From Bernardetia sp963719525 (GTDB taxonomy: Bacteria > Bacteroidota > Bacteroidia > Cytophagales > Bernardetiaceae), in the NCBI GenBank assembly GCA_963719525.1, contig CAVRCG010000004.1, positions 3,038,001 through 3,102,000 of the forward strand: DNA of 64,000 nucleotides. The letters run 5' to 3'. The notes under the pieces were generated by a model. That model ran no database searches. It was not told the DNA's origin and saw only the letters and a list, made by a program, of their open reading frames with translations. The position numbers and the translations under genes are program-made. Below are positions 18,683-27,734 of the stretch, in pieces (within the stretch, counting starts at the first letter, position 1; each line of letters begins with the position of its first letter).

Positions 18683-19327
18683 ATGAAAAATACATTTTAT
18701 TTAAGTTCGCTCACATTTTTATTATTTTTTAGTTTTACTATTTCTTCTTTTTCTCAAAGCGAAAAACGACCTGTTTACGCAGAAGTAGGAATCGGATTTG
18801 GTCAAACGCTTTTCTTTGGCGATATACAAGATGAACTAGCTGCTTCTTTAGGAGGAGATTTTGACCCACAAATTGGAAATAATTTATCTATGGGATTTTA
18901 TCTAAGTCCAGAAAAATGGAAAGGGTTTGGAATTGGTTCACGCATTCACGGTACGTTCGGAACGCCCATAAAAGGAAAAAACACGACCGACGAATTTGTA
19001 TTTAATTATTACAATTTATCTATCGCTTCTAAATATTACTTCGTTTCAAGAGAATTTAATAAAGGATTTTACATAAATGGAAGCGTAGGTTTCGGACAGA
19101 TGACAGCCAAACGCCTTAATGAAAATGCACAAGATTATTCGCATCAGTACGCCATCGGAACGTCATTTATGGGTGGATTGGGTTATACCTATCCCTTCAA
19201 AAAAAGTGCTTTAGGCTTAGAAGTACAGTTCGAATACGCCAACCGAAACGGAACAGTAACAGGTAGAAAAGACGGTGTAGGATTTACAAGTGGACAAATC
19301 GGAGCAAATCTTATTTGGTCTTTTTAA
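18683..19327 (+). CDS. Outer-membrane beta-barrel protein
   Basis: The gene encodes 214 residues. A signal peptide (about 1-24, ending SFSQ) is followed by a small barrel with alternating strands: YAEVGIGFGQTLFFGDIQDE, YYNLSIASKYYF, GFYINGSVGFG, FMGGLGYTYPF. It ends IGANLIWSF with the C-terminal Phe typical of outer-membrane proteins. It resembles Bacteroidota OmpA/OprF-like N-terminal barrels or the PorT-like group without a peptidoglycan-binding domain. The specific role is unknown. Confidence 0.75.
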   Translation: MKNTFYLSSLTFLLFFSFTISSFSQSEKRPVYAEVGIGFGQTLFFGDIQDELAASLGGDFDPQIGNNLSMGFYLSPEKWKGFGIGSRIHGTFGTPIKGKNTTDEFVFNYYNLSIASKYYFVSREFNKGFYINGSVGFGQMTAKRLNENAQDYSHQYAIGTSFMGGLGYTYPFKKSALGLEVQFEYANRNGTVTGRKDGVGFTSGQIGANLIWSF

Positions 19328-19446
19328 TTATTCTATAAAACTTATTTTGTAAATTGTATTTTGGATAGGTTTACACAACAAGTTTGACCTATTCAAAATG
19401 CTTATTTTTTCAAAATTACTTCTTTATCAATACAACTAACAAAATC

Positions 19447-20442
19447 ATGAAAACTTCCATTCACACCGTTTTAGGAGCAACAGGCGCAACAGGAAAAGCA
19501 GTTATAGCAGAGCTAGAAAGACAAAATTTACCTAATTCCTCTATTCGTGTTGTTGCTAGAAATATAAAAAGTACAGAATACGACGATAAAAATATAGAAA
19601 TTACAAATGCTGATTTATTAGACCTTTCTCAAACCAAAGAAGCCATAAAATATTCCTCATATGTATATTTGTGTGTGGGATTGCCGTACCGTTCTGATGT
19701 TTGGGAAAAAGACTGGATAACAACGATGAAGAATGTAGTAACAGCTTGTCAAGAAAACGATAGCAAACTAATATTTTTGGATAATATCTATATGTATGGA
19801 AATGATGTAGATAAAAGTAATACAAAAAATTCGAATCAAAATTTGTTACAAAATCCAATTACAGAAAATCATCCTCAATTTCCTTCTTCCAGAAAAGGAA
19901 AGGCAAGAAAAGAAACGGCTGATTATTTATTGCAAGCTATGAAAGAGAAAAAAATAAAAGCAGTAATTGCTCGTTCGGCAGATTTTTATGGTCAATATGC
20001 TACCAATAGTCTTATGTACGTTTCTTTTTTGGAAAATATGCTCAAAAATAAAGCTCCTCAATCCATTGCTAAACCGAATATAAAACATACTTATTCTTAT
20101 ACAGAAGACAATGCAAAAGCTATGGTTCTTCTTGCTCTGAATGAAGATACTTACGGACAAGTTTGGCATTTGCCTGTGGGAAAACCAATTACGATAGAAG
20201 AAATTACTGCAATCTTCAATCAAAAATTGGGAACAAATTACAAAGCTTCATTTTTACCTGATTTTATGCGAAAAATCTTAGCTCTTTTTGTTTCTCCTCT
20301 GAAAGAAGTAGGCGAAATGTTGTATCAATTTAATCAAGAATACATAATTTCTTTTGAAAAATTTGCTACTCGTTTTCCAGATTTTGAAGTTACATCGTAT
20401 GAAGAAGGAATGGAAAAAATGATTGCTTCTTTTAAGAAATGA
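19447..20442 (+). CDS. NAD(P)-dependent epimerase/dehydratase-like oxidoreductase
   Basis: The gene encodes 331 residues from ATG 19447; an upstream in-frame Met at 19384 would add 21 residues without sense before the Rossmann fold. The nucleotide-binding motif is TVLGATGATGKAV at the very N-terminus, followed by SIRVVARN and a YVYLCVGLPY strand. The extended-SDR active site seems to be changed: the region around MYGND lacks a clear YxxxK, and KGKARKETADYLL follows. A substrate-binding C-terminal domain is present. It may be an atypical reductase or a NAD(P)-binding regulator. Confidence 0.8.
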   Translation: MKTSIHTVLGATGATGKAVIAELERQNLPNSSIRVVARNIKSTEYDDKNIEITNADLLDLSQTKEAIKYSSYVYLCVGLPYRSDVWEKDWITTMKNVVTACQENDSKLIFLDNIYMYGNDVDKSNTKNSNQNLLQNPITENHPQFPSSRKGKARKETADYLLQAMKEKKIKAVIARSADFYGQYATNSLMYVSFLENMLKNKAPQSIAKPNIKHTYSYTEDNAKAMVLLALNEDTYGQVWHLPVGKPITIEEITAIFNQKLGTNYKASFLPDFMRKILALFVSPLKEVGEMLYQFNQEYIISFEKFATRFPDFEVTSYEEGMEKMIASFKK

Positions 20443-20485
20443 TACATAACAGAGTCAAAAACCTATTTTTTATAAAAATTTCACT

Positions 20486-22447
20486 CTAAAACTTCGTTCT
20501 TAAAACAAGTTCAAAACTACGTCCAACCATTGGATAAAAAGCCATAGATTGGTATTGATAATCAAAAATATTCTGACAATTTAGCTCTAAAACAAAGTCT
20601 ACTTTTTTATAATCTATATTCTTTCCTATCGAAAAATTAGCCAAAAAATAAGAAGGTAAATATTCTGTGTTTGTCGTCGTGGTAAAACGTCTTCCTACAA
20701 ATTGCTGTTCGATTCTCAAAAATTGAGTTTTATAAGCTGCGTAAACAAAACTTTTTTGCTGATGAAAAGGCGTGTAAATTAATTGTTTTCCTTCTGATTT
20801 GTCTAAATCTCTAATCTTTTTTAAATTTTTTGAGTTGGTATATGTATAAGAAATATTCGCTTCAAGATTGAAATTTTGAGTAGATTTTTTGAAGAATAAA
20901 TTACTTTCTATGCCTTGTGAAAAAACAGAACGCAAATTTTCAGGTCGCCAGTAACCAGCAACGGCAGGAGACCACAAAATCCAATTGTCAATAGCTGTCC
21001 AAAAATAAAGCGAAGAAAAAGACAATTTTGTAGTAGTTCCGTTTTGTGCTTTATTTATTTTATTTATAAAATGATAGGTCGATGAAAATTCTCCATTCCA
21101 GCCTTCTTCATTTTTCAAGTTTGGATTACCAACAGGAAACCAAAACCTATCATTCAAAGTAGGAACACGAAAATTACGAGCAAAATTAGCTTTGACTTCC
21201 AGATTATTTTTAAGAAAATTAATTCCCAAAGAAGGTAAAAAGGATTGAAACTCATTATTCAAAACAATTTGACGAGCTAAAACAGAAGTTTGAAAAAACG
21301 GAAAAGGAGAATATTCTATTGAAGCAAAAATACTCTGTTGCGTCTGACTTTGCGTTTTTTCATATCCATCTACATCTGCAAAATCCTGTCGTATTCTAAT
21401 TCCTGTTTGTAAAAGCAATTTTTCAGAAGGCGCATATTTTAATTCTGACAAAAGATGATACGATTGATTTTTAGTTTTGGAAGTAATATCAGAAGTTTCG
21501 TTTCTATATTCTAAAAAATCGTATAAATAACCTGCTTTTGTACTAATTTCAAAGTTTCGTTTTTTACATTTCCATTGTAAAAGATTTCGAAGCGAAAAAT
21601 CATCTTGTGTTTCTTCATTTATGGGAACTGTTATAGGTGGTGGAAGTTCTCTAGTTGCATCTTGTCCCCAAAAGTGAATGGAAAATTGATGATTTGAAAG
21701 TTTTGATGTATTTTTTGGGAGTAAATAAAATTCTTGTACAATTCCTTTTTGCTCTGTTGCTGCTCGTTTTCTTATGAAAGTTTCTTTGTTGTAATTAAAT
21801 GGATAATTATTTTTTGCCGATTTATAAAAAAGACGACTTGTAGCTTTTAGGTGTAATTTATCAGAATTTAATAGAGAATACGAAGTAGTCAGAAGCTGTT
21901 TGAAAGTTTGAAAACTTCCAATGGATTGAATCCAATTTAATGAAAAATCGTTTTTACTAGCACCATTATTATCAACTAAATTTTTAGGATTATGATTTAA
22001 TGAAATTCCACCTCCAAAACCACCTTCTCCATATCTCAAACTAGCAGCTCCATAATGAATATTTACTTCATCTAAAAGTCCAACAGGAAAAAGTGAAAAA
22101 TCCACTTGTCCTAGAGTAGGAGAATTTAATGGAATTCCCTCCCAAAAAACTTGTGTATGTCCTGCACTTGTTCCACGAAAAGAAGGAGAAGCCAAACCCG
22201 AAATACTATAAAACTTCAAAAAAATAGGCGTTCGATACGATAAAAGTCTGCCCAAATCCGAAGTTTGATAACTCGCCATTGCCAAAGAATCCAGTTTCTG
22301 AACCTCAAAACCTGCTGCTTTTTCTTCTAAAGAATTTGATTGAACTTCAACAGCATTTAATTGAATGACAGAATCTTGTTCTGAATTAGTTTGAGAGAAA
22401 ATAGAATGACTAATAAAGAAAAATAGAAGGAAGAGAAATTTTAGCAT
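20486..22447 (-). CDS. TonB-dependent outer-membrane receptor
   Basis: The gene encodes 653 residues from Met at 22447, which gives a clean signal peptide (LKFLFLLFFFISHSIFSQ). An upstream Met would add 23 residues encoded within a REP-like repeat. A plug domain follows: VEVQSNSL, the TonB-box side, and LASPSFRGTSAGHTQVFWEGIPLNSPTLGQVDFSLFPVG and YGEGGFGGGISL. A barrel then ends FELVLRTKF. Length and plug resemble BtuB/FepA-size receptors. The ligand cannot be named: no B12 riboswitch or siderophore gene was seen nearby. The gene lies just downstream of trpC on the same strand but is separated from it by REP hairpins. Confidence 0.9.
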   Translation of the reverse strand: MLKFLFLLFFFISHSIFSQTNSEQDSVIQLNAVEVQSNSLEEKAAGFEVQKLDSLAMASYQTSDLGRLLSYRTPIFLKFYSISGLASPSFRGTSAGHTQVFWEGIPLNSPTLGQVDFSLFPVGLLDEVNIHYGAASLRYGEGGFGGGISLNHNPKNLVDNNGASKNDFSLNWIQSIGSFQTFKQLLTTSYSLLNSDKLHLKATSRLFYKSAKNNYPFNYNKETFIRKRAATEQKGIVQEFYLLPKNTSKLSNHQFSIHFWGQDATRELPPPITVPINEETQDDFSLRNLLQWKCKKRNFEISTKAGYLYDFLEYRNETSDITSKTKNQSYHLLSELKYAPSEKLLLQTGIRIRQDFADVDGYEKTQSQTQQSIFASIEYSPFPFFQTSVLARQIVLNNEFQSFLPSLGINFLKNNLEVKANFARNFRVPTLNDRFWFPVGNPNLKNEEGWNGEFSSTYHFINKINKAQNGTTTKLSFSSLYFWTAIDNWILWSPAVAGYWRPENLRSVFSQGIESNLFFKKSTQNFNLEANISYTYTNSKNLKKIRDLDKSEGKQLIYTPFHQQKSFVYAAYKTQFLRIEQQFVGRRFTTTTNTEYLPSYFLANFSIGKNIDYKKVDFVLELNCQNIFDYQYQSMAFYPMVGRSFELVLRTKF

Positions 22448-22606
22448 AAATGTAGCGTACTCTTTAGAGTGCGAAAACGTACCGAAGACTTTAGTCTTCG
22501 TAAAATAAATGTACACTTTAATATTTGTAAGATGAAAGCGATGTATTCTTCCGAAGGCTAAAGCCTACGGTACAGTTACACACGCTAAAGCGTATGCTAC
22601 ACAAAA
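22448..22606. repeat. Cluster of REP-like palindromes between trpC and the TonB receptor
   Basis: Several short hairpins are packed here: GCGTACTCTTTAGAGTGCG-like, CCGAAGACTTTAGTCTTCG, CCGAAGGCTAAAGCCTACGG, and ACACGCTAAAGCGTATGC. They share an RCTnTAGnCT-type core. They may stabilise or terminate the trp transcript. Confidence 0.75.
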
Positions 22607-23422
22607 CTACAATTTTTCTATAAACTCTTTACATGCCTGTGCAGGATTACCATGTTTCATAAAATATTCTCCCATCAAAAAACCTTCAAAACCTTTTTTC
22701 TTTAGCTTCAAAACAGTTTCTATGTCTGATAATCCACTTTCAGAAATGAGTACAAAATCGTTTTTATTTGTTTTTTCATTTTGAGTTTTAATTTTCTGAA
22801 TTTCATCAAAAAGTCGCATTGATTCCTCAATATCCACCTCAAAAGTTTTTAGATTTCGGTTATTTACACCGACAGCATCAACAATATGAGCTATTTCTCT
22901 GACCTGTTTTAGTTCTTCTTTTGCATGAATTTCTAACAAAATTTCTAAACCTAATTCTTTCGCTTTTTCGGTAAGTTGCAAGCATCTTTTAGGAGAAAGA
23001 ACGGCAGCAATCAGAAGAATTACATCTGCACCATACGCTTTTGCTTCGTAGATTTGAAACTCATCTATCATAAAATCTTTTCTCAAAATAGGAATTTTAT
23101 CAAGATTACTTTTACGAGCCGTTTCCAAATCTTCCAAATTACCACCAAAAAATTTTGTATCGGTCAGAACAGAAATAGCAGAAACACCAGCAGAAACATA
23201 ACCTTGTGTAATTTCTACTATATCTACTTTATCATTAATTACTCCTTTTGAAGGAGATTTTCGTTTAAATTCTGCAATAATTCCAGAACCATTTTGGATA
23301 GAATCTTTGAAAGAAATAGTTTCTCTATTAAAAAAAGCCTTTTGTTTTAGGCTTTCAATAGAAATTTCTTTTTTGCGTGTTGAAACTTCTTTTTGTTTGT
23401 GAAGGATTATTTTTTCAAGCAT
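22607..23422 (-). CDS. trpC: Indole-3-glycerol phosphate synthase
   Basis: The enzyme converts carboxyphenylamino-deoxyribulose phosphate to indole-3-glycerol phosphate in tryptophan synthesis (cytoplasm). The 271 residues carry the family motifs: IIAEFKRKSPSKG with catalytic Lys, SVLTDTKFFGG, ILRKDFMIDEFQIYEAKAYGADVILLI, LEIHAKEEL, VGVNNRNLKTF, and ISESGLSDIE ending GFLMGEYFMK. It is the last gene of the visible trp operon; trpF, trpB and trpA are not in the window. The 320-base gap to trpD is filled with repeats. Confidence 0.96.
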   Translation of the reverse strand: MLEKIILHKQKEVSTRKKEISIESLKQKAFFNRETISFKDSIQNGSGIIAEFKRKSPSKGVINDKVDIVEITQGYVSAGVSAISVLTDTKFFGGNLEDLETARKSNLDKIPILRKDFMIDEFQIYEAKAYGADVILLIAAVLSPKRCLQLTEKAKELGLEILLEIHAKEELKQVREIAHIVDAVGVNNRNLKTFEVDIEESMRLFDEIQKIKTQNEKTNKNDFVLISESGLSDIETVLKLKKKGFEGFLMGEYFMKHGNPAQACKEFIEKL

Positions 23423-23742
23423 ATTTTTCAGTTATCAGTTATCAGTAAACAGTTACCAGTTTTATAATTTTATCTTACTTGCTAGTAAAAGATGCTTAAA
23501 CTAAAAAGTTTATTTTATGGATTATTTAGTTTTGCTGCTTTCATTTCACTTAAAGTGTTCCATAGGAACTTTATATTGGTAGTAAAAAAAGCAGAAAAAA
23601 ATAGTATTCTGTTCCGTAGGAACTATATGTTGGTAGAATTAAAAACAAAATTTCCAATATAAAACTCCTATGGAGTAAGCATAAAAAAACCTATCTCAAA
23701 TTTCTACCAATATTGAACTCCTACGGAGTAAAAAAATATTTT
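23423..23742. repeat. Repeat-filled spacer inside the trp operon
   Basis: This stretch holds no gene. It contains TCAGTTATCAGT direct repeats next to trpC and two pairs of inverted copies of a Bacteroidota dispersed repeat: GTTCCATAGGAACTTTATATTGG and GTTCCGTAGGAACTATATGTTGG facing CCAATATAAAACTCCTATGGAG and CCAATATTGAACTCCTACGGAG. The facing copies can form a long imperfect hairpin between trpD and trpC. Confidence 0.8.
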
Positions 23743-24762
23743 CTAAGCAAAATGAGGTGAAAATTTTAATAATTTCTGTAACGATTCATACGCCTTTCCA
23801 CTTTCTAAAGATTGTTTTGCTACTGCTTTCGCTTCTTCAAAAGAGGTTTCCTTGTTTGTATTTCTAAAAGCCGTTTGAAGTGCAATCGCAGAATTAACTA
23901 GAACAACTTCTTTTTGTGCTTCTGTTGCTTTGTCTTTCAAAACACTTAAAAATATATCGGCAGCTTCTTTTATGGTTGTTCCTCCTTCAATCTGATTTGA
24001 CTTTAACGTTTCTGTATTCAAATCTTTTGGAGAAAAAATAAATTCGCCTTCATTGGTAATCATTTTGAAAGGAGAAGTAAGCGAAATTTCATCGTAACCA
24101 GCTAAGGAATGCACAATCGAAAACTGTGATTTTTCTTGTTTTTGATAAAGATACGCATACAAACGAGCTAATTCCAAACTAAAAACACCAATCATTTGGC
24201 GTTTTACAAAAGCAGGATTTACCATAGGTCCTAGCATATTAAAAAATGTTTTTGTTCCCAAACGCAAACGAACAGGCGCAACAGCCTTTGCAGCAGGGTG
24301 AAAAAGAGGAGCATGTAAAAAACAAATATTTGCTTCCTCAATTTGCCTTTGTAAAACAGATTCATCTGTCGTAAAAACTACTCCCAAATGTTCCAATACA
24401 TTCGAAGAACCGCAAGGCGAAGAAACGCCATAATTTCCATGTTTGGCAACCTTCACACCTGCACCAGCGACCACAAAAGAAGAAATCGTCGAAATATTAA
24501 AGGTATTTTTGCCATCACCACCTGTTCCACATAAATCTATCGCATCGTAATCCGACAAATCTACACGCAAACAGGTTTCTAGCATCGCATCACGAAAGCC
24601 CAAAAGCTCATCGACGGTAATACTTCGCATATTAAAAACGGTCAGAAAAGACGCAACTTGAAGTTGATTATATTCTCCACTAGATATTTTTATCAAAAGA
24701 TTTTTTGCTTCTTCTCTTGTAATCGTGTGGTGTTCGTATAAGTGATTTAAGATATTTTTCAT
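23743..24762 (-). CDS. trpD: Anthranilate phosphoribosyltransferase
   Basis: The enzyme joins anthranilate and PRPP to give phosphoribosyl-anthranilate. The 339 residues start at Met 24762 (MKNILNHLYEHHTITREEA); an in-frame Met at 24870 would add 36 residues encoded partly in a palindromic repeat. Motifs seen: DLCGTGGDGKNTFNIST (PRPP/anthranilate site), VAKHGNYGVSSPCGSSNVLEHLG, FLHAPLFHPAAKAVAPVR and FFNMLGPMVNP. Family length is about 330-345, as here. It follows an unknown gene and trpG on the same strand. Confidence 0.96.
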   Translation of the reverse strand: MKNILNHLYEHHTITREEAKNLLIKISSGEYNQLQVASFLTVFNMRSITVDELLGFRDAMLETCLRVDLSDYDAIDLCGTGGDGKNTFNISTISSFVVAGAGVKVAKHGNYGVSSPCGSSNVLEHLGVVFTTDESVLQRQIEEANICFLHAPLFHPAAKAVAPVRLRLGTKTFFNMLGPMVNPAFVKRQMIGVFSLELARLYAYLYQKQEKSQFSIVHSLAGYDEISLTSPFKMITNEGEFIFSPKDLNTETLKSNQIEGGTTIKEAADIFLSVLKDKATEAQKEVVLVNSAIALQTAFRNTNKETSFEEAKAVAKQSLESGKAYESLQKLLKFSPHFA

Positions 24763-24784
24763 TTTTTTTGTATGTTTTTGAACT

Positions 24785-24819
24785 ATTGTCAAAGTCTGAT
24801 TACAGACTATTGACAAAGT
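24785..24819. repeat. Palindromic element upstream of trpD
   Basis: ATTGTCAAAGTCTGA and TTACAGACTATTGACAA form an imperfect palindrome centred on GTCTGATTACAGAC. Larger relatives with the same GATTACA-type centre lie between trpG and trpE at 26029-26130. Confidence 0.6.
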
Positions 24820-24878
24820 TTTTGATTCATTAATTTCACAGAACTTTATAAGTAATTTGTCTATAACCAATTGATACT

Positions 24879-25337
24879 TTATTTTACATTATTCCAAACA
24901 GATTCAATTTCATTTCTCCATTTTTTAAACTTCCTCTTGCCTAATATATAAACACTAATAGGAAGAGAAACATCGTATTTTGCAAGTCTTTTGAGAATTG
25001 TCTTATCAAATATCTCAAAGTTACATTGACCTCCATCAAAGTATATTTCTAGAAAAATTTCTATATCTTCTAATCCATTCTCGCTAAATAATAGGTAATT
25101 ATCTTCTATAAATTTAACAAATGATTCTTCATATTCAACAATGTTGTCTTTTAAAGAAAATTTTTTAGGATGCCAAAATGAAATTCCACCATAACCGTAT
25201 GGATCATCTCTATCCTCAAATTTACCATCTGTTGGACTGTAATAAGAATCTATAATAAAATTACCTTCTATACGATTAATAATTTTTTCAGGAAAAAGAT
25301 TATCTCCTGATATTGACAAATAATACTTAAATATCAT
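24879..25337 (-). CDS. Small protein of unknown function within the trp operon, possibly DUF4279
   Basis: The gene encodes 152 residues, soluble and acidic, with no signal peptide. The pattern YYLSISGDNLFPEKIINRIEG at the start and ...RLAKYDVSLPISVYILG at the end resembles DUF4279 proteins, some of which occur as immunity proteins; this is a weak assignment. It lies between trpG and trpD, on the same strand, and has no obvious part in tryptophan synthesis. It may be an insertion into the operon together with the palindromic repeat next to it. Confidence 0.5.
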   Translation of the reverse strand: MIFKYYLSISGDNLFPEKIINRIEGNFIIDSYYSPTDGKFEDRDDPYGYGGISFWHPKKFSLKDNIVEYEESFVKFIEDNYLLFSENGLEDIEIFLEIYFDGGQCNFEIFDKTILKRLAKYDVSLPISVYILGKRKFKKWRNEIESVWNNVK

Positions 25338-25367
25338 AGTTAATCAAAATCTTGTTTTGTGTCTATA

Positions 25368-26003
25368 TTACACTTTAGCCACCGTTTCTTTCTCCAACCA
25401 ATTTTTAATAATTGCTTTTCCTTCTGGTGTAAGGATAGATTCTGGGTGGAATTGAATGCCTTTTAGTTTATATGTTGCGTGAGCAATCGCCATAATTTCG
25501 CCTTGCTGATCTACGGCAGTTATTTCAAAATCTTTAGGCAAACTATCCTTTTGAATAACCCACGAATGATAACGCCCTACATTTATTTTGGCAGGAAGTC
25601 CTGCAAACAAACTATCTTCTGTCAAAATATTTATAGGCAAAGCAACTCCATGATAGACTTTTGAAAGATTTTCTAGTTTTGCACCAAACGCTTCTCCGAT
25701 GGCTTGATGTCCCAAACAAACGCCCAATATATCTTTCGTCGGTGCAAAATGCTTGATAATTTCTAATAATTTTCCTGCTTCCGACGGAATGCCACCACCG
25801 GGAGAAAGTAATATTTTATCAAATTTTTCTAATTCTTGTAGTGTCACTTCATCGTTTCGGAAAACGGTAATTTGTGCCTGATTTTCTTTGTTTACTGGAG
25901 AATTTGAAGAATTGAGTAAAAATTCGCTTGTTAGTTCTCTTAAATAATGAACTAAGTTGTAAACGAAAGAATCGTAATTATCTATGACTGCTATTTGTTT
26001 CAT
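25368..26003 (-). CDS. trpG: Anthranilate synthase component II (glutamine amidotransferase)
   Basis: This subunit supplies ammonia from glutamine to TrpE. The class I glutamine amidotransferase motifs are complete: IDNYDSFVYNLVHYL, LLSPGGGIPSEAG, the nucleophile in GVCLGHQAIGEAFG, and the His-Glu pair in GIQFHPESILTPEG. It has 211 residues, near the family norm of 190-200. It lies downstream of trpE, separated by 132 bases that hold a large inverted repeat. A PabA role in folate synthesis is possible too, but the operon context favours TrpG. Confidence 0.95.
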   Translation of the reverse strand: MKQIAVIDNYDSFVYNLVHYLRELTSEFLLNSSNSPVNKENQAQITVFRNDEVTLQELEKFDKILLSPGGGIPSEAGKLLEIIKHFAPTKDILGVCLGHQAIGEAFGAKLENLSKVYHGVALPINILTEDSLFAGLPAKINVGRYHSWVIQKDSLPKDFEITAVDQQGEIMAIAHATYKLKGIQFHPESILTPEGKAIIKNWLEKETVAKV

Positions 26004-26028
26004 TTTATTATTTATTGGTAACGATTGC

Positions 26029-26130
26029 TAAGGTTTGATTACAAACCGTTAGCAACGTTGAAATACATTTTTATTTATTTTCTATCAAAAAGACGTTGCT
26101 AATGGTCAGTAATCTGACCTTAGCAATCGT
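26029..26130. repeat. Large inverted repeat between trpE and trpG
   Basis: Two 38-base arms face each other: ACGATTGCTAAGG...GTTAGCAACGT (from 26031) and ACGTTGCTAATGG...CTTAGCAATCGT (to 26130). They match at nearly every position, and each arm is itself a small palindrome (GGTTTGATTACAAACC; GGTCAGTAATCTGACC). The internal bases differ but stay self-complementary in each arm, a compensatory pattern. Confidence 0.8.
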
Positions 26131-26135
26131 CATCG

Positions 26136-27578
26136 TTAAACAACAATTTCTTCTGCTAATTTTAACGCTTTTCGAAGTGCAGCTAATTTATTTCCTACTT
26201 CTGCTAGTTCGTTTTCTGGAACAGAACCCTCTACAATTCCTGCACCTGCTTGAAAATAAAGTGAGTTTTCTTTACTCAAAAACGAACGAATCATAATTGC
26301 ATGATTAAAATCGCCATTAAAGCCAATAAAACCAATCGCACCACCGTAATAGCTACGATTTTCGGGTTCGTATTTGTGAATCAAAGAAAGTGCATTCGGC
26401 TTCGGAGAACCTGAAAGTGTACCTGCTGGAAACGTATCGGCTGCAATCTGCAAAGGAGAAACTTCTGGCAAAAGGTCGCCACTTACTTTGGAAACCAAAT
26501 GAATAACGTGAGAAAAATATTGCACTTCTCTAAATGTATCTACGCTTATATTTGTACCATTTCTACTCAAATCGTTTCTTGCCAAATCCACTAACATCAC
26601 GTGTTCAGCATTTTCTTTTGGGTCATTTTGAAGTTGAACGGCAAGAGCAGCATCGGCAGAATCATTTCCTGTTCGTTTAAATGTTCCTGCAATCGGATGA
26701 ATAGTCGCTTTTCTGTTTTTGACAACCAATTGAGCCTCTGGAGAAGAACCCATTAATTTGAAATTGCCATAATCAAAATAAAACAAATAAGGCGAAGGAT
26801 TTACACTTCTCAAAGCACGATAAACATTAAAATCATCGCCTTCAAACTTCTGTTTGTAACGCCTTGAAAGAACAATCTGAAAAACATCTCCACGCTTGCA
26901 ATGCGAAATTCCGTGATTTACATTATCCAAATAATCCTCATCAGACATATTAGATGTTTCGCTACCTTGTTTTTTGAAGGTATAAGTAGGAGCATTTTTG
27001 TTTTGAAGCGTTTCTAATACCTTTTTGAATGTTGGCTCATTAGACTTTTTACCTCCTTCTCCGTTTTTGCTTTTACCTTCGTTAAGTAATTGATGCTCAA
27101 AAATATGAAGTTCATTTTTAAAATGATTAATCGCAATTACATACTTGAAAACGTGATACTGGATTAATGGAATTTTAAGCTTTTCTGTTTTAGGTTCTTT
27201 TACTTTCTCAAAATACTTTACAGCATCGTAAGTAGTGTAACCGAAAAGTCCGTTTGTAATAAAATTGTGTTTGTTCTTTTCTGCTTTAAAACATTTTGAA
27301 AACTTTGTGAGTGCTTCTGTTACTTCTTTTGGATTTTCGATAGCTTTTTCTGTTTGCGAGCCGTCTGGAAAAGATTGATAAATCATTTCATTTTCTACTT
27401 TAAAACTAGCAATCGGCTCACAACAAATGTACGTAAACGCATTTTGATTGCCGTGATAATCGGAAGATTCCAACAGAAAACTCATCGGATATTTATCTCT
27501 CAATTTTAGATAAATTCCGACAGGCGTAAGCGTATCAGCTAGTATTTTTTGAGAAAAGGTTTTTAATTTGAAGTTCAT
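26136..27578 (-). CDS. trpE: Anthranilate synthase component I
   Basis: The enzyme makes anthranilate from chorismate using ammonia from TrpG. The 480 residues show the Trp-feedback site near LLESSD (residues about 36-41). The chorismate-binding half contains RGDVFQIVLSRRY, NPSPYLFYFDYG, LMGSSPEAQLVV, IHPIAGTFKRTG, DLARNDLSR, FPAGTLSGSPKPNALSLI and YYGGAIGFIGFNGD, all typical. It is the first structural gene of the operon, 65 bases after the terminator of a predicted attenuator. The LLESS element indicates allosteric inhibition by tryptophan in addition to attenuation. Confidence 0.97.
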   Translation of the reverse strand: MNFKLKTFSQKILADTLTPVGIYLKLRDKYPMSFLLESSDYHGNQNAFTYICCEPIASFKVENEMIYQSFPDGSQTEKAIENPKEVTEALTKFSKCFKAEKNKHNFITNGLFGYTTYDAVKYFEKVKEPKTEKLKIPLIQYHVFKYVIAINHFKNELHIFEHQLLNEGKSKNGEGGKKSNEPTFKKVLETLQNKNAPTYTFKKQGSETSNMSDEDYLDNVNHGISHCKRGDVFQIVLSRRYKQKFEGDDFNVYRALRSVNPSPYLFYFDYGNFKLMGSSPEAQLVVKNRKATIHPIAGTFKRTGNDSADAALAVQLQNDPKENAEHVMLVDLARNDLSRNGTNISVDTFREVQYFSHVIHLVSKVSGDLLPEVSPLQIAADTFPAGTLSGSPKPNALSLIHKYEPENRSYYGGAIGFIGFNGDFNHAIMIRSFLSKENSLYFQAGAGIVEGSVPENELAEVGNKLAALRKALKLAEEIVV

Positions 27579-27591
27579 AGGTTTTTATGAT

Positions 27592-27621
27592 GTGTATCGC
27601 TCGTGAGGACATGAGCAACGG
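27592..27621. repeat. Short dispersed repeat, copy 1 (second at 55018)
   Basis: GTGTATCGCTCGTGAGGACA followed by TGAGCAACGG matches GTGTCGCTCGTGAGGACAGG and AGAAACGG at 55016-55047. Both lie directly before the start codon of a minus-strand gene (trpE and the large helicase), within the 5' untranslated region. Confidence 0.6.
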
Positions 27622-27642
27622 TTGTTTTTCTGTTTTAAACAA

Positions 27643-27678
27643 AAAAAGACTTATCACTTGTTGGAGATAAGTCTTTTT
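27643..27678 (-). terminator. trp attenuator: intrinsic terminator hairpin
   Basis: On the minus strand GACTTATC (27673-27666) pairs with GATAAGTC (27655-27648), extended by A/T pairs and followed by a U tract. It ends 65 bases before trpE. GACTTATC can alternatively pair with an identical GATAAGTC farther upstream (27755-27748), at the end of the leader-peptide gene. That forms the antiterminator. Confidence 0.85.
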
Positions 27679-27734
27679 GTATATAAATCAAAGATATATT
27701 TTTCTGTATTCCTGTTAATTTTAAATTTTTAGGT

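Noticed and set aside
22448..22516. N-terminal extension of the TonB receptor
   Set aside because: It is encoded by REP hairpins; the signal peptide begins at the Met at 22447.
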